A stretch of 64,000 bases of DNA from Capniomyces stellatus (taxonomy: Eukaryota; Kickxellomycota; Harpellomycetes; Harpellales; Legeriomycetaceae): positions 39,592 to 103,591 of the forward strand of contig LUVW01000046.1 in NCBI GenBank assembly GCA_001661515.1, written 5' to 3'. The notes under the pieces were generated by a model. It did no database searches and was not told where the DNA came from. It worked only from the letters and a program-made list of their open reading frames with translations. The position numbers were made by a program, and so were the translations under genes. Positions 40,741 to 53,111 of this stretch are shown here, one piece after another (the stretch's first letter is position 1; each line of letters begins with the position of its first letter).

Positions 40741-43313
40741 TTTGACTATACTTGGCGTTATGAAAAGAGAGGGGGTGGCGATAATGTATATAATATCAAG
40801 TGCACGTCTTGTACGTTTAAAAGTTCTGTTATTTGTATACTAGTGTACTATTGTGATATAGCAAGTACTATTAAAGATACTTTATTTATTCTAACAATCA
40901 AGTAAAGTAATTCAAGTTAAATAGTTATGCTATTTAAGCTACTCGAGACTTGGAGAAAAAAAGGAAATTTATCAACAAAGTAAATCTTGGCGTACCCTTC
41001 AATTTAAAGGAAAAAAAAGGGTGTTGGATGACTAACTTAAAAATAAAAACTGCCATTATTTTTTTTTTTCAAGGAGAAAGCCGAGTCTCCTAACGCAGTG
41101 TTGTATGGGTTGCTTTAGACAATAAAGCTACGAGGTATAGATTTAAATTAAAAAAAGTCGGAAGCCGACTAATAATAACGACTAATTTTGGAACTGAATT
41201 GAAATTAAATGTATGGCTATTTGACAATGGTCTTCCTTTGTTGACTTTAGCACTTTCTGATTAGCTCAAACTCCAAAAAATAAATAGCTCTACATTTTAC
41301 TTTGGTTTATTACGTTGTTTAGTTTGGTCTTTTGATTCCATGAGCTTGCTATTAACTCATATCAATGGCGCAACATAGGTCTTGCAACTTTTGGCATCCT
41401 GACCTTCTATTCTTTAATTACAGCAATAAAATTTTCTCTGATTAGTAATGTGTACTTTTAGCTATGGATAAAGACTGATAAATCGTTAGACAAAAAAAAT
41501 AGAAAAGCAAGATAATCAGTTGGAAGGTAATAAGAAACAAATCTGTTGGGTTTAAAGTGAAATCAGATTGTTTTAGCTAAAGCCGATTGCTAATTCTGAT
41601 GTATTAAATATCCGAGAGTTAGACTTAAATAGGGAATTCCGCATATTTTTATTTCCCAAATTGGTCAATTGAGCAAACTCTTAGTTGCCCTAAATTAAAC
41701 AACATTTACTAGCGAATAGTGAAAGAACATTAGTAATGAGAGTTGCCAATTAAATGGTCACATATATTACAAGGTATTTTTTATTGACATTTGCAGTTTT
41801 TTTTTTTTATTGAAATACATTTGCAGTATTTTATTTATTGAAATACTTTTCAAGTTTTTCAAACAACAAATAAGAAGTTAAACATCAAAAGTAATAAAAA
41901 TAAAACAAAGTCAAGCTGACTGCCAAGCTATGAACATAAATCGGATACTACTCAAGGACAAAATAGTATACCCAAAAACTATACTTGACTTACCATAAAC
42001 ACCTTGTAGTCGTTATACTGTCGTTAATCTTAAACAAACACTTGATGTTCAACTGATGCATCATTCTCCATCCCAGTTTTATTCTTGCTTCAAGACTGGG
42101 TCGTCAAGCTTGCTATTGAGGAGTAATGACCAGACCTTATTAATTAATAAATTTCAAGAACAAACCCCGATAAAAAAAACAATAAAAACCAAATACAGGT
42201 TTTCACATGAACTATATAAAATACATACTGAGCACCACTAGCAGACATCATTAGCTATTAGCTGTCACTTGGAACCCCAACAATTAATATATGGTGCGAA
42301 TCAAATGCTTGCTCTGGTGTATCCGCCTTTCATACTACTTCAAAGAGAGTCTTGCTGCTAAACCAACAATTAACATAATTGTTATATGTCAGCTCAGCCA
42401 TTAAAAGGGAATTTGATCATAATTACACTTCACCAACAGTATTTATAGTACACTTACTGTGAACTTTACCCTTTAAGTTTAACCAATTTTTATTTCAAAC
42501 CAACATGCTTTCGTTAAGCGGTACATTAGCAAATAGTCATTTGGCTTGGAAGCGATAAGCAAGTTTGTCGTTGCAGAGCCATGGTGCTTCGAATAGTTGG
42601 CCCTGATAACGAACAGCGGATTTTCTAATTTTTGTTTTGCTTTGTTTTATAAAAGTAATTTTTAATCAAACAGCAACTTCCCACACATTATGGGCAGCTC
42701 GGACGACGATGCACCGTTGTTTTTATAAAATTTAAACAAAAGACTCGATCTTAAATTACTAATTTTGAAATTTCAATAAAAATAAAAATATTACTAATTT
42801 CATATGCCAAATAATCAATCCATTAACCGAAATAAAAGTAATCGCACTATTGGTTCAAGCTACAACATTATAGTCTGGAAAGTCCTTTTGGACACAGGCG
42901 CATTTAATAACACTCCACTTTGCCTTGGTACTTTTTCTCTCTACCACTCCTAGAACCAATATATACTCTTGTAAAAACCGGAAAAGATTTTGGCACTTTG
43001 TTCTCTGCAAATCAAAGCCAATACCACCTTGTTTATCACTATTTGTTATGGGGGGGGTCGGTATCTTTACCAAACCGTAACTGCATAGTTGGCGCCAAGC
43101 CATGTCACTTTTAGTGTGTTTTATTAATGTGCAATTACCGAGAATATAATTCAAAAACTATGAATCCAACCAAGAAAAATCAAAACAACCCACCCTGAAT
43201 AACAATACAAACTTGTAGGGGGAGGGAGAGGGAGAGAGAGTATGAGACCGAACTCGTTTTGATACATTTTTTAGAACAGTTGTCCTGAATCAAGCAAAAA
43301 AAGTAGGCCATGT
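40741..43313. other. AT-rich intergenic region between the PAP2 and NTH1 genes
   Basis: No supported gene. A short perfect hairpin AGTCGGAAGCCGACT lies at about 41156-41170. The frame at 42855-43154 lacks an ATG at its 5' end and has no recognisable similarity. Confidence 0.5.
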
Positions 43314-44542
43314 TTAAAATCTCAAAGAAGATGAGATGCACAGCTTTCCAACAGGACACAATTCGCACCTGGGTGTTTTTGCAACGCAAATGGTTTGACC
43401 AAGACCTACTAGCAGCCTATTAATCCCAGTCCACTCAGATTTGGGCAGCCAAGCCTCCAGCTCTTTTCGAACCAGTTCTGGAGTTTTGGACTTTTTATGA
43501 ACCCACCCTAGTCTATGCGATATTCTAAACACGTGGGTATCGACACCGATTCCCGCGTTTAGTTTCCAGGCAGACTGCAGCGCCAAGAACGCCATTTTTG
43601 GACCCACACCTGGTATCTCCAGCAGGCCCTCAAGAGTCTTTGGAATATCCGAGTCATAATTTTCAACGCATATTTTTGAGGCTTCGACTATATACCCCGA
43701 CTTTCGGTTCCAAAAACCAACACCCTTGATTGCCTCTTTTATAGTCTCTTTAGATGCATTTATAATATTTTCAGGGCTAAGCCCTTGCAGCCTTTTATCC
43801 AACAGGCTAATAGCGGCTGCTGTTATTTCATCCCTCGTTTGCGAAGATAGCATCAGCGATATTAGGGTGCGAAATCTCTTGTTTTTTTCCGAACCGCCCA
43901 TTTCACCCAATGCTTCGCAACCCACAGTATCTACTGGTGCAACGTTTTGTGCTCGATACTCTTTAACGAGGCACAATATTTCCTCCCAATTGTCTAAATA
44001 GTCGAAGGTGAAAATTGCAAAGAAAACTAATCAGACTTATATATATAACAGATTAAATACCAGCTACTAGGCGTCTCAGCAGGAAAGGGACACCAGTCCT
44101 TAAAGTTAAAATATTTACCTGGCCTTTCATTCATTTCCGCTCCAAAGTCGTGTTCTTTTATATCATTCTCATTCTTGATATCCTTTACATGTTTTATTTT
44201 GATATCTGCATCGTTATACCTTTGCTTTTTATCCACCTTTGCTGTTTTCAGGGTAAAATCGGTGCTCACTGCAGCTGCAATATTGGTTTCTAAGGTTTCA
44301 TCCTCGTATTCCACTTTTATTTTTTTCAAATATTTGCTCTCCTGCTTCTTGCTCTTGCTGTGTATACCGCTTATTCCTGGCTTGTTGCCACCGCCTCTTG
44401 CATTTTTACCCGTGTTCTCATTTTCTTTGTCCATTTCCGTTATTTTTCCATTCAGCTTGTGAATTTCTCTTTTTAGTTTGATTTTTTCATTTACTCCTGA
44501 TTGAACCAACTTGGATTGTTTCGCTCTATTTCTAAGTATCAT
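43314..44542 (-). CDS. NTH1: Endonuclease III homologue, DNA glycosylase/AP lyase (two exons)
   Basis: Model: exon 1 44068-44542, exon 2 43314-43993, 384 residues. Intron of 74 nt with donor GTAGCT and acceptor TTTAG; joining gives ETPNNWEEILCLV, matching the family, and restores phase. The enzyme removes oxidised pyrimidines in base excision repair, in nucleus and mitochondria. Exon 2 carries the helix-hairpin-helix LLEIPGVGPKMA with catalytic Lys at ~291 and catalytic Asp at ~310 in VDTHV. It ends with a complete 4Fe-4S loop C-X6-C-X2-C-X5-C (C361, C368, C371, C377). The ~150-residue N-terminus is Lys-rich and probably carries nuclear-targeting signals. An adjacent GTATTT is the alternative donor but gives an immediate stop. 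Confidence 0.92.
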
Positions 44543-45177
44543 ATTAGAGTTAAATATACCAAAGTGACTTGGTGTAGCAAAGGCAAATAGTCAGTGTAGT
44601 GAAGGTTCGATTAAAACAAAGAGAAAGATGCGGGCCAATTTTATTTACAACGAACAGGAATTGAGAATCAAACTAGTGCGGTATTTATGATTTCTGATTT
44701 TTGATTTCTGATTTCTGATTTCTGACTTGTGATTTCTGGCTTGAACTATTCGTTTATTTGAAACCATTCTTCAATGATCAGGTTGATTTTGATTTGTATA
44801 GTACTCTTTTTCTTTTTAAAGAGTATTAAATTGGTCACCAAAAAGGATTTATTATACATAGAAACCAAACATATTGAGGCAGCCAGGATATGCAATGTAC
44901 AAGGCTCAACCAACTATAGAACAGTATACTCTACGAAAAAGGCGATTTTAACTCAAAAATAGCTTGAATACCAACAGTTTCTTTAAAAAACAACAAGTTG
45001 ATCACAAAACAAAACAAAACAAAATACAGAACAAGGAGAAAAAAGGTATAGAAAAAATTACCAAACAGTAACTAGCCAACTAGCAGTAACATTAGAAGCA
45101 AAAAAACACACACACATAAAAATAACAACAAAAAACGAATCTATCTAATAAATAACAAATACAACTTGCGTTGTTGG
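44543..45177. other. Intergenic region between NTH1 and SEH1
   Basis: Contains a short imperfect tandem repeat of TGATTTC at about 44688-44745. A 62-codon hydrophobic frame at 44774-44962 has no recognisable similarity. Otherwise featureless AT-rich sequence. Confidence 0.5.
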
Positions 45178-46967
45178 TCAAGGGTTTGTAACAGTTATGG
45201 TTCCTTTATTGACCCACTTGTTATTTAGATCCTTTTGCCATAGCCGAGTAGACCCATCGTCAGCGCAACTCACCAGAACAGACCCTACTGCGTTCCACTT
45301 GACTCTTCTAACAGGAAGACCGCCATGCGCATCCAGTTCCGCCACCAGCTCCACTCTAACATTGTCACTTTCGCTCTGTTGAAAAAACGAGTTTTGGCTG
45401 GTGTTCGAGGCCGCTTCTTCGTTTGATAAAGTGACATCCTTGATTGTAATCGATTTCTCAAGATTCTGTGGCTCTGACTCGGAGGATGAAGAGTTGAGGC
45501 CGGCTATACCGATTTCAAGCGAATCCGAAGCTCTGGGTTTCAAAGTATCGGTTTGGTCAGAGAAAAAGAGCGACTCTGGATCTATTTTATTGATTTCAGG
45601 GTTTACCCAGGCCTGGTAGATTCTAACAAGACCATCGGCACACCCAGTGGCAATTAGATGGTACGACCTATTATCACAAGTAGAGAACCAGCAGGTTGAT
45701 TGTAAAAGCAAATGTATACTGAATTGTATATTCAAAGTGTAGCAGTTGACACAGAGCACCAGTCCATAAGTGATATATAAATACACAAATATGTATTTCG
45801 GCTGGTGCAATTACCTTCCCATGTGTGGGGCCCACTGAACTGTTAAAACATCCGCATTGTATTTTGCCACTTCAAAAGAAAAAACCCACTGGTTCTTCAC
45901 ATATTTAAAGACTCTGACAGCTCTGACACGACTACACCCCACAACAATCATGCTTTGGGAAACAAGCCTGGCCCGACACCAAGAAACAGAAACAGGCCCA
46001 TCCGAGTCTCTAGCCCCACCCTCAACAGCAGTTATTTGCGAAATAATCGACCAGTTCTGCAAGTTTATGTACTCATTCGGCGCATATATCCTCACTTCCC
46101 CATCTGATCCAGCTGCAGCCTATATATCCAATCGTCACAAGCAACTCTTTTATTTATATTGTTTATTCACCCCAGTCGTTACTAGCAAATAAAATAACAA
46201 GTAGCACAGTGACACATATAACGATGTCCAGATGGTCCAGTTTAATTGACCAAGCAATATTGCTTTGTTCATTGTGATATGATAGTTTGCTTTGTTTATA
46301 TCCGCAATAGTACTTGGTCTGCTTTGTTTTCCTTACCAGTTTAAGCCCCATGTACATAGGAGCGAAAGCGATACTATGGACAGCCGCCAGGCTATCAACC
46401 AAGGTGGCAGCACAAGTCCATCGCTGCCCACTGTTCTTCTTTTCTACAATTTTCAACATTGAGGTAGTATGTTATTCTGACAAGCAGAGCCACAGACTGT
46501 ATGAATAACAAGCATTTAATGATGTATCTCAAGCTTACGGCTGTCTTGCTCCACCCATATTTTCACTGTTCGGTCTAATGAGCTGGAGGCAATAATGTTT
46601 CCGTGCTCATGGTGGCACCAGCATATACACAGTATCGAGCTACTATGCGCCTACTCGTGCATGGTTATAAAAGCATTGGTAGTAGACCAATTGATTATTT
46701 GTTTCTATTTCATTTAATCCCAACTTTAGCTTGCACAGCCTATTTTTTTTTCCAAAGCTAAAGTGTTCTGTGTCGCATTGTATCAAGTAGACGTTTGATC
46801 TATACCTTCCAAAAATCATTGAGTGTCCAGCCGTTGGTTTCCTCGTCCCAGTCCCACACATTTATTTTTTTGTCTGAACTACATGTGGCCAATCTCGTTC
46901 CGTAATAATTATACTCAATGTCATGAATTAAATCGTCGTGTGTAGTTTTAAAAGGCCTCGGCTGCAT
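45178..46967 (-). CDS. SEH1: WD40 nucleoporin/SEACIT subunit SEH1 (five exons)
   Basis: Model: exons 46806-46967, 46539-46650, 46337-46443, 45815-46119 and 45178-45667 (391 residues); all introns are GT-AG and phases 0/1/0/2 agree. SEH1 is a beta-propeller in the nuclear pore Y-complex and in the SEA/GATOR2 complex that controls TORC1 at the vacuole. Matching segments: [29 protein letters not shown] (WD1), [14 protein letters not shown] across intron 1, [11 protein letters not shown] (WD2), [29 protein letters not shown] joined to [16 protein letters not shown] (WD3), [24 protein letters not shown], and [25 protein letters not shown] (last WD). A Ser/Glu-rich insert of ~75 residues precedes the last repeat. 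It is divergent from VPS33. Confidence 0.92.
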
Positions 46968-47863
46968 TTTAATAGCCACTTTTCAAAAATATTTTGACTG
47001 TTTTACTGGAAATTCAAATTGTAAATCTCAAGAGCAATGTTTATAGATGTAAATACAATCAAGAGCGGTTTCAAAAATAGACAAGAAGCTTCATCAATAA
47101 AATGATTATTTGACTTTGTCAATGAAATACAAAAAATTGCACCCAATATTTATAAGCAAACTTGGTAAACAATTCCGGCTAGTTTGGAAATTATCAACGC
47201 TCGAGTAAAGTTTGTCGATTTAATTAGATAATTCGTGTTTGGTTTGTTAAACACCTGCCTCATGTCTGTAGTGTTTCGGCACCAAAAAATTCAAATGTAG
47301 CTGTACTAGCTGAAATAATAATACACTCAGGTGCTGCCTTTGCGCTATGGCTCTGTATAGCATGTCTACGGTATACATAGGTATCGCTCCAGAGTATGCG
47401 TATATGGTTTTTTTATGGGGCTGCCCAGCCTGACTCTGTTTTGTCAATTTAACTACACTTGGCTTTCAAATTGTTTGGTTAACATGAGCTTGATGTAGCT
47501 TTAAAGTTGGATTTGTCTCTAAGCGGGACTTTATATTGGATAAACATTGGTCCAATAAACTGATTGAAGCTTTTTTCCACCTTTTCTTGCCTTTGTGTAT
47601 CGAAATTGAAACCTAATTTCCAATTATTTCAAGAACTTGTTTTACTTCAACCCGCTTTAGTAGTCATTTGGTAAAAATACCATCAAACAAAAAAAATAAA
47701 AAAAATAAAACCTACACATTATAAAAAAGAACACCCATATCTTACAACAACAAAAAAAAAACCCTCCTCAATACAAGTAAATGTACTAAACCCTTTAAAG
47801 ATACTCGTAGTTACAAGTAAAGCCAAGAAATTAGGAACCCGCAGAATCCAACAACACCACGCA
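46968..47863. promoter_or_regulatory. Divergent upstream region shared by SEH1 (-) and VPS33 (+)
   Basis: About 0.9 kb between the two start codons, which must contain both promoters. No clear TATA box or other motif can be singled out. A small minus frame (47247-47447) has no recognisable similarity. Confidence 0.5.
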
Positions 47864-50800
47864 ATGCCGGTAACTTCTAAGCCCGAGCTGAACATGCTCG
47901 ACTTGAAAAAGGAGCTGCAAACAGAATTAACTAATACATTGGATTCGGTATGTTTTTCAAAGTCAACCATATTCACATACAAAGAAAGGCCTTTTAGCCA
48001 ACCACAGCGCGAAGGGCTTTTATAGATTAAAGTGTGGCCTGGTTTGTATGCTGCTGGCTCAATAGCAGTGCGATTATAGGCAGCGTTTTGTACTTGATGG
48101 GCTAATTCTAAACTATTTTGAATGATTGGTAGATTCGAGGGAAAAAAACACTGGTGCTGGATGAGGCGCTTTCGGGCTCGCTGAGTCTGATAACAGAGTA
48201 CTCGTTCTTAAAAGAGCGTGGAGTTGACAAGGTGTACTATTTGAGCGAGGAAAGTTTGGATATCCCGGATGAGGAGCTAAATATACTGTATATTCTGCAG
48301 CCCAGCATTAAGAAAGCACAGCTAATATCAAGTAAGCTTACGAGAAAGTTGGGGGGTTAATATTGCGTAAGCGATAGCGAAAATAAAAACGAAAGCGAAA
48401 ATGAAAAATAAAAACGAAAAATAAAGTAGGGGCGAGGTAGTGGTGAAATATGCCAAGACTTGGCTTAGCCTCAGTAACTGTGTGCAAATACTATGAAATA
48501 GAACAGGTTAAAGAAGTGCTAAAGAAAAACTCGAGTAGAAAGATCAGTCTGAGGCTTGTTCCAAAAAGAACGTTGCTGTTTGAAAGAGTGTTGGAGGAAG
48601 AGGGTATTTTAGGGGACGTAGCGCTTGGAGATTTAAAGATCCAGTTTGTTCCTTTAGAAAAGGATCTGCTGACAATGAATTTTGACGGGACATTTAAAGA
48701 AATGTATTTGGTAAGACTGACAATATACTTTTGGTTATAGTTAGCGAGAATGTGCGCCTTGTTTCCTGAATGGCACGTATATTATTAGAAGCTAATGTTG
48801 AGCATATAATCAAAATTAGGACGGCGACTTTTCGTGTGTTTACCATTCTGCACAAGCGTTAATGGCCTTTCAGTCAAGGTTTGGGATATTTCCTAAAATA
48901 GTGGGGAAAGGGGACTATGCTCAGGTACTAAAGCCAAGTCTAATGGCCACTATTGAATTTGTTGATTTGTTGATTTGAATAGAGTTGTTTTAGCCAAGCT
49001 GTTGAGTGGGTGCTGGCTGTTTTATGAATGTTGGGTATAAGGTATAGAATTGGTTTTTTTTTTTTTGCAATTGTTTATTTTTTTTGCGGGTGTTTGTGTG
49101 GGTGTTTGGTAATAGATGCTTGCAGAAAATTTGCTTAGAATGAGGAAAGAGGTATCAGTGAGTGACGAGAATGAAAGGATGTGGACAGGCTGGGCTCTAT
49201 CAACCGAATTTGACTCTTTGGTAATAATCGACCGAGCAGTGGACCTAGTAACGCCTATGATGACACAACTGACATATGAAGGGATGATAGATGAGTACTA
49301 CGAAATAAACAACGGTAGGGATACTTGAAATAGTAGACTAAAGCAGTGATTTGGCAGATATAGGGACTAAAAACCCAACTACTAAATGGTTGAAAATTAG
49401 GCTCGATTGAGGTTGAGTATTCGGTAGCTGCTGAAGAAAGTTTGTCGCCAGACTTGAGCAAAGCAGGCGGCAGCGAGGCAGGTGCAGACCCAACTTTAGG
49501 CACACCGTCATCATCCAAACCACTGACTTTGCAGCAGCAAAGAAGTCTTAAAAAGAAACGGCTGGTTCTAAACAGCCAAGACAAGACGTTTGCGGAAATA
49601 AGAGACAAAGGGTTTGCAGCGGTTGGTACTTTGTTGTCGCAAAAGACAAGAGAGCTTCAAGACCAATACCAGTCTAGGCACAGCGCAAATACTGTGCAGC
49701 AAGTAAGAGAGTTTGTCAAGGGACTTGGAGCAATGCAGACTGAACACCAGTCGTTACAAATGCGTAAGCCGAATGGACTGGGATTATTACTAGCGGTGGT
49801 AACAACATGGCGGTGTTTTCAAGCTGGTTGCTTTATATCGAGGGTTTAATATAAATATGTATTTTTGACTTTGGTGTACGGAATTAGATGTGAATGTGGC
49901 AAAAGCTTTGCTTCAATTCACCCAGACCGAAGATTTTACTCGCATATTAGAAATCGAGCAAAGTAAGCTGATGCTACTATCTGGCTTGTTGACCATACAA
50001 TTCTGCCATATGTTTAGTGGTTATATGATCCAAACTAGCTGTCGTGTACTTATTTAGTATTTATTTATGTATTTATGTATTTGTTCCTTGTTTGTTTGTT
50101 TGGTGTTTAGATTTGGTTAGTTTGGGTGAATTAAGTAAAGAGCAGCTGGACTACGTGGAGCAGCTGATCACCTTGTGCGACCCAATACTGATTGAAAACG
50201 ACTACTCTGTAAATCCAACGGGGAAATACAGAACCAACAACAGCATTTTTATCGTTTTGAGGATCCTTTGCTTGTACTCGCTGATTAAAGGATCGTCGTT
50301 AAAGCGAAAAACGTACGAACATCTACATTCGATATTTGTTGGTTCGCTGGGGTTCCAACACACTATTTCCTTAGGGAGACTAAGTAATGTTGGTTTGTTT
50401 GGGCTGACAGAGTCTGAGTCTGCTCCATCGTTCAGCTCAAACCTGTTCTTTGGCCGGTCTTTTGGCTCAAAGCCAAGCAACCAGCTTTCTCCAAAAGCCT
50501 TGCACAGCAACGTTGCTGGATTGGACACTCAACAGTCAGGAGGACCTGGACAGAGGCCAGCAAAGGAGAAAAAAGACCCACCTTCAACTCGACCGCACAT
50601 GCCTACGCACGCTGATGTATTTGGGTATCTTCGCCGGTCTTTGAATCTGTATGTAGATGATGTGGAAAAGACGGTAGGAAACAGAGACACCAGCCCAGCA
50701 GACATATCTTTTGTCTATAATGGGTATGCTCCTGTTTCTGTGCGGCTTTTGCAATGCTTGACAAGGGACAACCAGGTGTTCTCTGCCTACAACACAAGTG

Positions 50801-51232
50801 GAAAGAATGTAGACTTTGGTTTGGCTGGTGGGGGCGGTGTTACAACTGGGTGGAAGGGCTGGGAGGACGTTTTGGCTAATGTGGCCGGAAAAACTGTTGA
50901 TGTGACACAAGCAGCTGTAATCGGAGGCCAAACAACAGTGTTTCAAGGTAAACATCTATTTACTTTTAATATGTCTTTTCTATACCTTGTTTATATTACA
51001 CGGTTCATGTTTGTTGAAAACGGCTTGTTCTTGACTGTGATTTTACCTAGAACCAAGAGTTGGCGCATTAAAGCCGCAAGCTACATTAGTGCTGTTTTTG
51101 GGCGGTGTTACTTTTGCTGAAATAGCAGCCATCAGAACGCTCAGCAAGCAGCACAACCACCAGTACATTATTGCGACCACCGAGATTATCAATGGAACCA
51201 AGCTTTTGCAGTCAATGATGCTGATAGACTGA
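47864..51232 (+). CDS. VPS33: Sec1/Munc18-family protein VPS33 (nine exons)
   Basis: Model: exons 47864-47947, 48133-48331, 48502-48710, 48820-48924, 49116-49314, 49401-49763, 49888-49962, 50111-50947 and 51051-51232; 750 residues. All introns are GT-AG (seven of the eight donors begin GTA) and all phases agree. Vps33 is the SM subunit of HOPS/CORVET, which proofreads SNARE assembly at endosomes and vacuole. Diagnostic stretches: GKKTLVLDEALSGSLSLITEYSFLKERGVDKVYYL, LVPKRTLLFERVLEEEGILGDV, DGDFSCVYHSAQALMAFQS, AENLLRMRKE, IIDRAVDLVTPMMTQLTYEGMIDEYY, FAEIRDKGFAAVGTLLSQK, ISFVYNGYAPVSVRLLQCL and VLFLGGVTFAEIAAIRTLS. It is longer than the usual 600-690 residues because of a Ser-rich insertion in exon 8 and a linker in exon 6. 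Confidence 0.93.
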
Positions 51233-53111
51233 TATCCCCATTACCTAGCTTTGTTTTGATTTTTGATTTTTATTTTTGCAGCTTTATATCTGCTTTAATC
51301 AAACTTTGTTCATTTATAGTATGCTATAACATAACGCTATTAGGCCCGTATTTTTCAACTTTAATAAAATATCCCACAGTTTATTTTCACTTGTTACGGT
51401 ATACGCACTGATGGTTACAAATCCAAACTGGGTGCCACTATGCAGACCATGTTGGTGTTGTTACTTGGTTTGTAACCAATGGTGTTGATTGCTTTTGGCT
51501 CAAAAGATTTGACTAGCTGGGGCGGGGGGGGGTATTAAAAATATGAGTTTTGGTTAAGATAGTTTCTTATTATTGAGCCGAGTGTTGGAGCAATATGAGG
51601 GAGTAAACAATTCAGATTTGAATATTTGTTGATTTGTGATTGGATGTAGGGAAGATTGTCCAATGAGGAGTTTGTCTGCTCGTTTATTTCAAGAGCACTA
51701 GATTAAAAATAGGCGAGCGCGAACAAATGAAATGATTGTGGTTTTATAACTAGTCCCCCCCCCCATATTATCTTTTTTTTTCCATTTTTTTATACTTTTT
51801 TTTCTTTTTCAACACCAAAGTTCGAGTGTAAGATCTAAAGTACCATTCCAAGGAAGAATGGTTAAAGTGGGATAGAAAGTTAGGCTGCAAAGAGTTATGA
51901 CGTTGAATAACAATCAAAAGTGAGTAAGAGCGGTAGATTTAGTGTGTTATCAGAAAAGACAATGTAATGTGAATAATGGAGAGTTAAAAAGAAGAAAAAC
52001 AGGCTAATTAAAGATTAAAAAGCTGAATTAAATCGAATGTCCAATATTTGAATCCCGACCATTGTAGAGAAAAAAAGCAGCAAATTAGGCAAAGTGTAAA
52101 ACGTAATGGAGTAAAAAAGGACAAGAGTAATTGTTAAAATGTAGATATAATGGTTGATTAGGTAACAATGGAAATGCAAAATAAAAACAGCAGAAACAAG
52201 GACACTAGAATAGGCCGGAAATTAACTAAAGGGGGGAAGAAGTATAGGTGGAAAAAAAAAAGCAAGTCAGGATAATTAGCTGGCAGTGCGTAGTAAATAT
52301 AGTTGGTACTGGGGAACGTAGTTAATATTTAATTTATTTTTTATTATTGTAGTTGCTATTTTATTTTATTTTAATATCATGTTTAGAAACAAAGGGAAGA
52401 AATGTGCGAGTTGAAAAAACAAATAAACAAATAAAAAATTAATGGTAAAAAAGAGGATAAACAATAGGAAATTATAATGGCTGAAGAACCGAGGATTCAT
52501 TGAGAAATAAGTTAGCAAAGCCAGTAATTATTCTTGACTCGATACAACTTACTTTTTTATTTGAAAAAAGAAAAAAGTAGGACAAAAGGCAATAAAAGCG
52601 AAAAAGTAAAAAGTAGGACAATAGTATGACTTTTTATTAAGGAATTTGGACAACTTTGAATTGGATTAGAAGCAAAGGTTAAAATAGTGGATATTTTCAA
52701 CATTTCAGAGGAAACCCTGAATAAAACATAAAGTCAGCCATCTGAAAATAAAATAGCATCGTGGTAATTTAGGCTGTGTTAGGGTGAAGTATACAAGGCT
52801 GAAACAGTAAGCAAGCAGCGACAAAAATAAAGATAAATTTAACACAGGCGAACAGTTAAACAATCCAAAACACACACACACAAACAGACAGTGGAAGATT
52901 CAAGCAAGGGAGTATACAGAAGCAAGATAGAATACATATAGACGTTCAGTATCAAACAGAATAAAGCTGGGATATAAGAACGAGATAAACAAAGATTGCA
53001 TTATTCGATAGCGAGCAGAAAAGATTCAAGAACAAAGAGGAATAGAAGCAAATCCAGGGATCAGAGAAGCAGAGCAGAGCAGAACAGAACAGAGCATAGT
53101 TTATAGGTATA
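51233..53111. other. Purine-rich region upstream of SEC16
   Basis: From about 51830 to 53111 the + strand is strongly A/G-biased, continuing up to the SEC16 ATG. No gene supported. 51233-51830 is ordinary AT-rich sequence; GC-rich blips are a G run near 51523 and a C run near 51752. Confidence 0.6.

Noticed and set aside
42855..43154. 99-codon minus frame between the PAP2 and NTH1 genes
   Set aside because: No ATG at the 5' end, no similarity that I recognise, and no splice partner found.
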